From NCBI GenBank assembly GCA_037445875.1, contig JBBIJR010000063.1, positions 1 through 20,485 on the forward strand: DNA of 20,485 nucleotides, given 5' to 3'. Position 1 is the first letter of the stretch; every line of letters starts with the position of its first letter. A program made the translations under genes and the position numbers. The notes beneath the pieces are model-generated. The model was not told where the DNA came from. It worked only from the letters and a program-made list of their open reading frames with translations, and searched no databases. The DNA comes from JBBIJR01 sp037445875 (lineage in GTDB: Bacteria; CLD3; SB21). Below, one piece after another: positions 16,097-20,485 of this stretch.

Positions 16097-17234
16097 GCCT
16101 TTCTCTAATCCACTGGCCGAGAAGAAACGCCCGGGAGAAGTGCGCGACGCGATCATCGCCGTTCTCGAGAAGTATCCTAACGGGGCTAGCTTGAGGCAAA
16201 TCGAAACAGAAGTCAGCGGGGTCCTGGGAGACGTTTCTTCGTCATCCGTCCGTTCTTACCTTAGACTAAATACCGACAAGCTGTTCATCCGCGAAGAGAG
16301 AGGCGTGTATCTCCTACGGTCGTATGCACCCAGGTCAGATCACTCGGAGGTTACACATGTCGCAGTCGCGGAATTCGAGTGCGGAAGGGCCCGACTAATA
16401 AGGACAGACTGTCTGGATTGGCTCACGGATCAGCCTCCGAATTCACTGCATGCAGTCGTAACCGATCCCCCTTACGGTCTCCATGAGTACTCGGAAGACC
16501 AGCAGTCAAAACTCCGCAATGGCAAAGGAGGCGTATGGCGCATACCGCCGTCCTTCGACGGAACGAAGCGCTCACCTCTCCCACGATTCACCGTCTTGAC
16601 GAAGAACGACTTAAAGGAGCTGGAGAACTTCTTCTTTCTGTGGGCCTGCCGACTCATGCCAGTGCTCGTTCCGGGCGCCAATGTCGTGATAGCGTCCAAT
16701 CCGCTCCTCTCGTTTCTCGTATCGTCCTCCATTGCGAGGGCCGGATTCGAACGGCGGGGAGAACTCATCCGCCTGGTTATGACCATGAGAGGCGGTGATC
16801 GACCCAAGCTTGCCCACGAGAAGTTCGCTGAAGTCAGTGTGATGCCGCGCTCCATGTGGGAGCCGTGGCTGTTGTTTCGCAAGCCGATTGAGGGTCGCGT
16901 GCAGGACAATCTAAGGAAATGGAAGACAGGCGGATTTCGCCGTCCGTCGGCGGATCGTCCTTTCGGAGACGTAATTCAGTCGTCACCGACGAACCGGAGA
17001 GAACGGAGACTTGCCCCCCATCCCAGCCTGAAACCGCAAGCGTTCCTCAGACAACTCGTGCGGGCAGTTCTTCCGTTAGGAGAAGGAGTCCTGTGTGATC
17101 CGTTTGCAGGCTCTGGATCAACGCTCGCAGCTGCTGAGCACATCGGGTACGCCAGTATCGGCACGGAAAAGGACGCAGTCTATTTCGACCTGGCCACGCG
17201 AAGTATTCCCAAACTCGCTCAGTTCCGGCTATAA
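16095..17234 (+). CDS. Type II DNA methyltransferase (N6-adenine/N4-cytosine, beta class) with N-terminal winged helix
   Basis: The enzyme transfers a methyl group from S-adenosylmethionine to an exocyclic amino group of DNA. Catalytic motif IV, DPPY, is at 124-127 (TDPPYGLHEY), and the SAM-binding motif I, DPFAGSGST, is at 335-343, preceded by HPSLKP at 309-314. The order IV then I marks the beta class. Residues about 14-78 (from EVRDAIIAVLEKYPNGASL) look like a winged helix-turn-helix of the HARE type found in restriction proteins. The first possible start is TTG 16095, inside the promoter's -10; a transcript starting near 16103 would require a later start, such as GTG 16140, just before the winged helix. 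The 3' end overlaps the convergent endonuclease gene by 6 nt. Target specificity is unknown. By eye the region is less GC-rich than its neighbours, in keeping with horizontal transfer. Confidence 0.93.
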   Translation: MPFSNPLAEKKRPGEVRDAIIAVLEKYPNGASLRQIETEVSGVLGDVSSSSVRSYLRLNTDKLFIREERGVYLLRSYAPRSDHSEVTHVAVAEFECGRARLIRTDCLDWLTDQPPNSLHAVVTDPPYGLHEYSEDQQSKLRNGKGGVWRIPPSFDGTKRSPLPRFTVLTKNDLKELENFFFLWACRLMPVLVPGANVVIASNPLLSFLVSSSIARAGFERRGELIRLVMTMRGGDRPKLAHEKFAEVSVMPRSMWEPWLLFRKPIEGRVQDNLRKWKTGGFRRPSADRPFGDVIQSSPTNRRERRLAPHPSLKPQAFLRQLVRAVLPLGEGVLCDPFAGSGSTLAAAEHIGYASIGTEKDAVYFDLATRSIPKLAQFRL

Positions 17235-17827
17235 CCTGTAGACCCAGTTCTCGCGGAGTTTCTCGACGCCACGCTTGTGAAGAGTTGCGGTACGCGTCCC
17301 AAGTTCTCCCCTCGGGTTCTTTCGAAAATCCTGCCGGTTAACGTAGCCAAGGTACACTTCTGTAAAGGACATGGGCTTGCGATCGATAAGGGGTTCGGTC
17401 TTGTCATCTACCTCGTACACGAAGACGCACAACCACTGATCTCGCGCTCCATGTGTATCGACGGCTCCCCCGACCTTTCTGGTTGTCTTGATCTCGATGC
17501 CCTCTGTTCCCGCCTTGACGGCATTATCTGCGTACACTCTCTAACGATGAGGTCGGGATGCCCATTGAAGCACCGATTGACGGTTAAGGCCCGGGAGTGT
17601 CTGGCCAGACTTGACGTGAGCATGTCGGAGATGATACCCGACATGATCGCAGGTCTAAGCATGACTCCCAATCGATCCAGCCCCATCTCTGCTAACCCAA
17701 CGTCCACGTCGTAAAAGAAATCATACACATCTTGCATCGCCATTTCGAAATCCTTCAGTCGCAACTCAAACGGCAAATGAGTGGATGGATTGAATCTCGA
17801 TTGGTCGGGATAATTCCGCGTGAACAT
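17229..17827 (-). pseudogene. PD-(D/E)xK type II restriction endonuclease, frameshifted (possibly ScaI-like)
   Basis: Two minus-strand frames form one protein of about 198 residues. The first runs from ATG 17827 to about 17540 and ends FNGHPDLIVR. The second runs from about 17537 to the stop at 17229 and contains VKAGTEGIEIKTTRK and THGARDQWLCVFVYEVD. Joined, they give a classical nuclease site: Asp92 (HPD), Glu111 and Lys113 (EIK). The break is at three AG units (17537-17542); removing one unit restores a continuous frame reading IVRVYADNAVK. Frame two has a TAG just upstream, so it has no independent N-terminus. The gene converges on the methyltransferase and lies 55 nt downstream of mdh on the same strand. 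Resemblance to the ScaI endonuclease family is from memory and uncertain. The frameshift could be real, variable or a sequencing error. Confidence 0.8.
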
Positions 17828-17882
17828 CAGTTGTTGAGTCTCCGGTCAGCTTCGTGTTCGCCAAGAGGAACCACAAAGACAT

Positions 17883-18806
17883 TCACAGTTTCAGCTTGGC
17901 GATGTTCTCCCGGACGTCCTGCGCCGACTTGTCGAGAGCCTTCTGCTCTTCGGGCGTCAACTTGATCTGAACGATCTGTTCGATTCCGGTACGTCCCAGT
18001 TTGATCGGAACGCCGCAGAACACGTCACGCTGGCCGTATTCACCCTGCAGCCACACCGAACACGGCAGGATGCGTTTCTTGTCCCTGACAATCGCCTCGA
18101 CCATCTGCACCGCGGACGACGACGGCGCATAGTACGCCGAACCGGTACCCAGCAACTTGACGATCTCCGCTCCGCCGTTGGCCGTGCGGTCCACCAGACG
18201 CTTGATGGTTTCGGTATCCATCAGATCCGGCAGCGGTATGCCCGCCACCGTGCTATAACGGGCGAGCGGAACCATCGAATCGCCGTGACCGCCGAGAACG
18301 AACGCACTCACGTCCTCCACCGAGACGTCAAGCTCCATCGCTATGAACGAGCGGAACCGGGCCGAATCCAGGATGCCCGCCATACCGATAACTCGCTCTT
18401 TTGGAAATCCCGTGACCTTGTAGGCCACATAGGACATCACGTCCAGCGGATTGGTCACCATGATGATGATGGCACCCGGAGAACGCTTGGCCACTTCGCG
18501 GCTGATTCCCTGAACGATCTCGGCGTTCTTCATCAACAGATCGTCCCTGCTCATACCGGGTTTGCGCGCCAGTCCCGCCGTGATCACGACGATGTCGGAC
18601 CCGGCCGTCTCGTCGTAACCCTGGGAGCCCACCATCCGAACATCAAAACCCTCGACCGGGGCCGACTCGTACATGTCCAACGCTTTTCCCTGGGGAACAC
18701 CTTCGATGATGTCGACGAGAACAACTTCATTGGCGAGTTCTTTTTCCGCAATCCGCTGGGCCGCCGTGGCCCCGACGTTTCCGCCTCCGACTACTGTGAT
18801 TTTCAT
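17883..18806 (-). CDS. mdh: Malate dehydrogenase (LDH-like type)
   Basis: This 307-residue cytoplasmic enzyme oxidises malate to oxaloacetate with NAD in the TCA cycle. The nucleotide motif is GGGNVG at 7-12, and Asp32 (LVDI) favours NAD. The residues that separate malate from lactate dehydrogenases are of malate type: Arg81 and Arg87 in LARKPGMSR. The catalytic pair is Asp147 and His174 (LGGHGDSMVP), with Arg150 (LDSAR) for the substrate carboxylate. Its length and sequence match the lactate-dehydrogenase-like malate dehydrogenases of Chlorobi, Chloroflexi and alphaproteobacteria rather than the E. coli type. AGGAGT (18813-18818) lies 6 nt before the ATG. Confidence 0.97.
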   Translation of the reverse strand: MKITVVGGGNVGATAAQRIAEKELANEVVLVDIIEGVPQGKALDMYESAPVEGFDVRMVGSQGYDETAGSDIVVITAGLARKPGMSRDDLLMKNAEIVQGISREVAKRSPGAIIIMVTNPLDVMSYVAYKVTGFPKERVIGMAGILDSARFRSFIAMELDVSVEDVSAFVLGGHGDSMVPLARYSTVAGIPLPDLMDTETIKRLVDRTANGGAEIVKLLGTGSAYYAPSSSAVQMVEAIVRDKKRILPCSVWLQGEYGQRDVFCGVPIKLGRTGIEQIVQIKLTPEEQKALDKSAQDVRENIAKLKL

Positions 18807-18853
18807 CGCACAACTCCTGATAGCTGGTACAGGTTATTCGCATTCACAACTCC

Positions 18854-18882
18854 AATGTAAGGCCGTACGACAACTTAATCAA
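18854..18882 (-). promoter_or_regulatory. Sigma70-like promoter of mdh
   Basis: On the minus strand TTGATT (18882-18877) and TACATT (18859-18854) are 17 nt apart, each matching 4 of 6. It sits between the rpmA terminator and the mdh start, giving a leader of about 40 nt. Confidence 0.45.
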
Positions 18883-18897
18883 GACGTACCGCTGTCC

Positions 18898-18938
18898 AAA
18901 AAGGAGAACGGGCCCGGAAACTCGTCCCGGGCCCGTTC
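18898..18938 (-). terminator. Rho-independent terminator of the rplU-rpmA operon
   Basis: A perfect 12-bp stem, GAACGGGCCCGG (18906-18917) paired with 18927-18938, has a 9-nt loop. Read on the minus strand it is followed after three bases by five T (18902-18898). It lies 30 nt after the rpmA stop. Confidence 0.88.
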
Positions 18939-18968
18939 GATGATCTCACGAGCAAGAATAGTCTTGAT

Positions 18969-19238
18969 CTAAGCCTGGGGTTCTGAGACGGGGTACACGC
19001 TGACCCTCTTTCGAGTCTTGTCTTTGTTTTCGAATTTGACCACACCGTCCACCAGTGCATAGATCGTGTCGTCCTTGCCGATACCGACGTTCTTGCCCAG
19101 GTGGACCTTCGTTCCGCGCTGACGCACGATCACATGACCGGCCAGCACGCGTTCTCCGCTGTACCGCTTGACGCCCAGCCGCTGGCCGTGGCTGTCGCGT
19201 CCGTTGCGTGTGCTTCCGAGACCCTTCTTATGCGCCAT
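18969..19238 (-). CDS. rpmA: 50S ribosomal protein L27
   Basis: This 89-residue protein is part of the large ribosomal subunit near the peptidyl-transferase centre. It begins MAHKKGLGSTRNGRDSHGQRLGVK, seen here as AHKKGLGSTRNGRDS then GVKRYSGE, and includes VIVRQRGTKVHLGKNVGIGKD, the family core. The Ala-His-Lys-Lys start is the normal mature end, with no cleaved N-terminal extension of the Firmicutes kind. It starts 12 nt after the rplU stop with AGGAG just upstream and shares its transcript. The usual downstream neighbour obg is not present; a strong terminator follows instead. Confidence 0.98.
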   Translation of the reverse strand: MAHKKGLGSTRNGRDSHGQRLGVKRYSGERVLAGHVIVRQRGTKVHLGKNVGIGKDDTIYALVDGVVKFENKDKTRKRVSVYPVSEPQA

Positions 19239-19250
19239 GTTCGTATCTCC

Positions 19251-19568
19251 TTACTTGCTCTTGATCGCCGTGACCTCGATTTCCGTGTAGGGCTGCCGAT
19301 GTCCCTTCTTCTTCTGGAATCCTTTGCGGCGCACTTTCCGGAAATGGATGACCTTGTCGGCCAGTCCGTGATGGAGCACCGTTGTTTCCACGGTCGCTCC
19401 TTTTACGGTCGGTGTACCGACCTTGATGTCGCCTTTGTCGGACAGCAACAGGACGTTTTCAAACACGATCTTGTCTCCTGCTTCCGCTTCGGCAATGCGC
19501 GGCACGATGACTTTCTTGCCCGGCTCGCACTTGTACTGAAATCCTTTGATCTCGACTACCGCGTACAC
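19251..19568 (-). CDS. rplU: 50S ribosomal protein L21
   Basis: This 105-residue large-subunit protein binds 23S rRNA. It begins (GTG) YAVVEIKGFQYKCEPGKKV and ends in the typical basic tail with RRKGFQKKKGHRQPYTEIEV. The open frame extends further upstream to 19751, but the family start and AAGGAG (19579-19574) 5 nt before the GTG fix the start at 19568. It is first in a two-gene operon with rpmA and has a promoter-like sequence 42 nt upstream. Confidence 0.97.
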   Translation of the reverse strand: MYAVVEIKGFQYKCEPGKKVIVPRIAEAEAGDKIVFENVLLLSDKGDIKVGTPTVKGATVETTVLHHGLADKVIHFRKVRRKGFQKKKGHRQPYTEIEVTAIKSK

Positions 19569-19609
19569 GCTAACTCCTTCAGACGGTCCTGTTGCGTTTT
19601 TGGGCCCCA

Positions 19610-19638
19610 AATATAGACCAAGAGTGCAAACAATGCAA
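19610..19638 (-). promoter_or_regulatory. Sigma70-like promoter of rplU-rpmA
   Basis: On the minus strand TTGCAT (19638-19633) and TATATT (19615-19610, 5 of 6) are 17 nt apart. A start near 19603 would give a leader of about 35 nt before the GTG of rplU. Confidence 0.6.
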
Positions 19639-19690
19639 GGTTTTTTTCGCCCCGTAGACTCTTTGACGGGACTGCGTTGAGACGGGCGTC

Positions 19691-20416
19691 CTAGCTGAAC
19701 CGAATCCCCACCGCCGCCAGTCCGGTCTGCGCCAGCACCCATAGCAACCACAATCCCACCACCAGCGAGGCCGATTTGGCTGTGGAGAATTTATACACCA
19801 TCGACAACCCGATGACCAGCACGCTCAACTGCCAGAACGTGAAGAGATCGAACTTGCTGAGGAAGACGTACAAAGGGGACGTGAGGTCCGTGTCCGGTAT
19901 GAGAAGTCCCAGGCCCGTGTCGACGCGGAGCGACTGTTTGACCGCCATCAGCGGCACCTTGACGGCCGACGCCACGATATCGATCATCAAGCTGTAGCCC
20001 AGAACGGACAGGACGACCATGTAGGAGACCTTGCCTCCCATCATATTCCCGCTGAACCACAGGAACAAGGCGCCAATGAAAAAGAGTATCACAACCGCCG
20101 CGATACCGATGCCAAACCCCACCACCCAGAAACGCTTCATCATTTCGACCTGTTGGTCGGCGATCTGCTCCCTCTGACCTTGCGGAATTCGATCGCTTTT
20201 CATGATCGCCGCCCTCGCTGCCTTTGCTTGTTCTCTCTGAATCAAGTCGCTCAGCGGAATGCCGGCGGCCAGAAACAGCATCACCATGACCAGAACGGGC
20301 GTGAGCCAGTCGGGTTTTGCGATCAAGGCTTCAAACGTCCGCGACGGACTCACGAAAACATTGAAAATGCGGGAGAATACGTTCATGCCGGATGGCGCGG
20401 GTGTTGTGGTTTCCAT
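19691..20416 (-). CDS. Yip1-family integral membrane protein
   Basis: This 241-residue inner-membrane protein has about five hydrophobic helices: near 40-58 (LTPVLVMVMLFLAAGIPL), 97-121, 126-150, 188-210 and 214-236, separated by a polar loop rich in Lys, Arg and Gln at about 60-95. The N-terminal FNVFVSPSRTFEALIAKPDW is typical of bacterial Yip1-domain proteins, whose function is not established. Two in-frame ATGs exist, at 20422 and 20416. The second is preferred because AAGGAG (20430-20425) is 8 nt before it but only 2 nt before the first. It lies upstream of rplU on the same strand, about 120 nt away, with a separate promoter between them. Confidence 0.83.
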   Translation of the reverse strand: METTTPAPSGMNVFSRIFNVFVSPSRTFEALIAKPDWLTPVLVMVMLFLAAGIPLSDLIQREQAKAARAAIMKSDRIPQGQREQIADQQVEMMKRFWVVGFGIGIAAVVILFFIGALFLWFSGNMMGGKVSYMVVLSVLGYSLMIDIVASAVKVPLMAVKQSLRVDTGLGLLIPDTDLTSPLYVFLSKFDLFTFWQLSVLVIGLSMVYKFSTAKSASLVVGLWLLWVLAQTGLAAVGIRFS

Positions 20417-20485
20417 CACCATGTCTCCTTGAGTTGTTGCGTTGCAACTTGTCGTTGGTACAAATGTGGAAGTACGGGTCGGCCG

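Noticed and set aside
15923..16156. Minus-strand 77-codon frame upstream of the adaptor gene
   Set aside because: It spans the methyltransferase promoter and N-terminus, has no ribosome site and resembles no family.
17525..17550. Programmed -1 frameshift producing the endonuclease
   Set aside because: No slippery heptamer of the X XXY YYZ type and no evident downstream structure; a changed AG count explains the break more simply.
19639..19690. Hairpin CCCGT/ACGGG between the Yip1 gene and rplU as a terminator
   Set aside because: Only 5 bp of stem, and on the transcribed minus strand it is followed by A residues, not T.

Overview
The window looks like a draft-genome contig from a Gram-negative bacterium. 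It has signal peptides, outer-membrane beta-barrel proteins, a periplasmic adaptor of a tripartite exporter and a Tat-exported superoxide dismutase. A PorV/PorQ-like protein, a helix-hairpin-helix protein with a barrel-like C-terminus, a TolB-like propeller lipoprotein and a lactate-dehydrogenase-like malate dehydrogenase together suggest the FCB superphylum or a related candidate phylum. That placement is inference; no rRNA gene is present. Two runs of N (3617-3639 and 13874-13930) fall inside genes, and both preserve the reading frame.

Layout. (1) Positions 1-9324, minus strand: an apparent operon read right to left. It begins with a 1791-residue regulator that joins a Ser/Thr kinase, an AAA/NACHT-like ATPase, TPRs, GAF, a sigma-54 activator AAA+ domain and a Fis-type HTH in one chain. 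A PorV/PorQ-like outer-membrane protein, a ComEA-like HhH protein with a predicted beta-barrel, and a PD40 propeller lipoprotein (cut by the left edge) follow. The spacing is 13 nt, then a 4-nt ATGA overlap, then 67 nt. (2) Positions 9593-11530, plus strand: a short-chain dehydrogenase, a Tat-exported Fe/Mn superoxide dismutase and a pterin-4a-carbinolamine dehydratase. (3) Positions 11663-13288, plus strand: a 541-residue helical protein of unknown function with its own sigma70-like promoter. (4) Positions 13367-15891, minus strand: a MacA-like adaptor and a MacB-type ABC permease lacking any adjacent ATPase gene. (5) Positions 16067-17827: a compact type II restriction-modification cassette. 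A beta-class amino-methyltransferase with an N-terminal winged-helix-like domain runs on the plus strand, and its promoter contains a perfect 10+10 bp inverted repeat. A PD-(D/E)xK endonuclease gene converges on it from the minus strand and is split by a frameshift at an (AG)3 tract. (6) Positions 17883-20416, minus strand: housekeeping genes mdh, rpmA (L27) and rplU (L21), plus a Yip1-family membrane protein. There is a clear rho-independent terminator after rpmA, and sigma70-like promoters before mdh and rplU.

The parts most worth following up are the restriction-modification cassette (possible self-regulation by the methyltransferase, and a reversible or recent endonuclease inactivation) and the operon in which one very large kinase/ATPase/sigma-54 regulator precedes three cell-envelope proteins.
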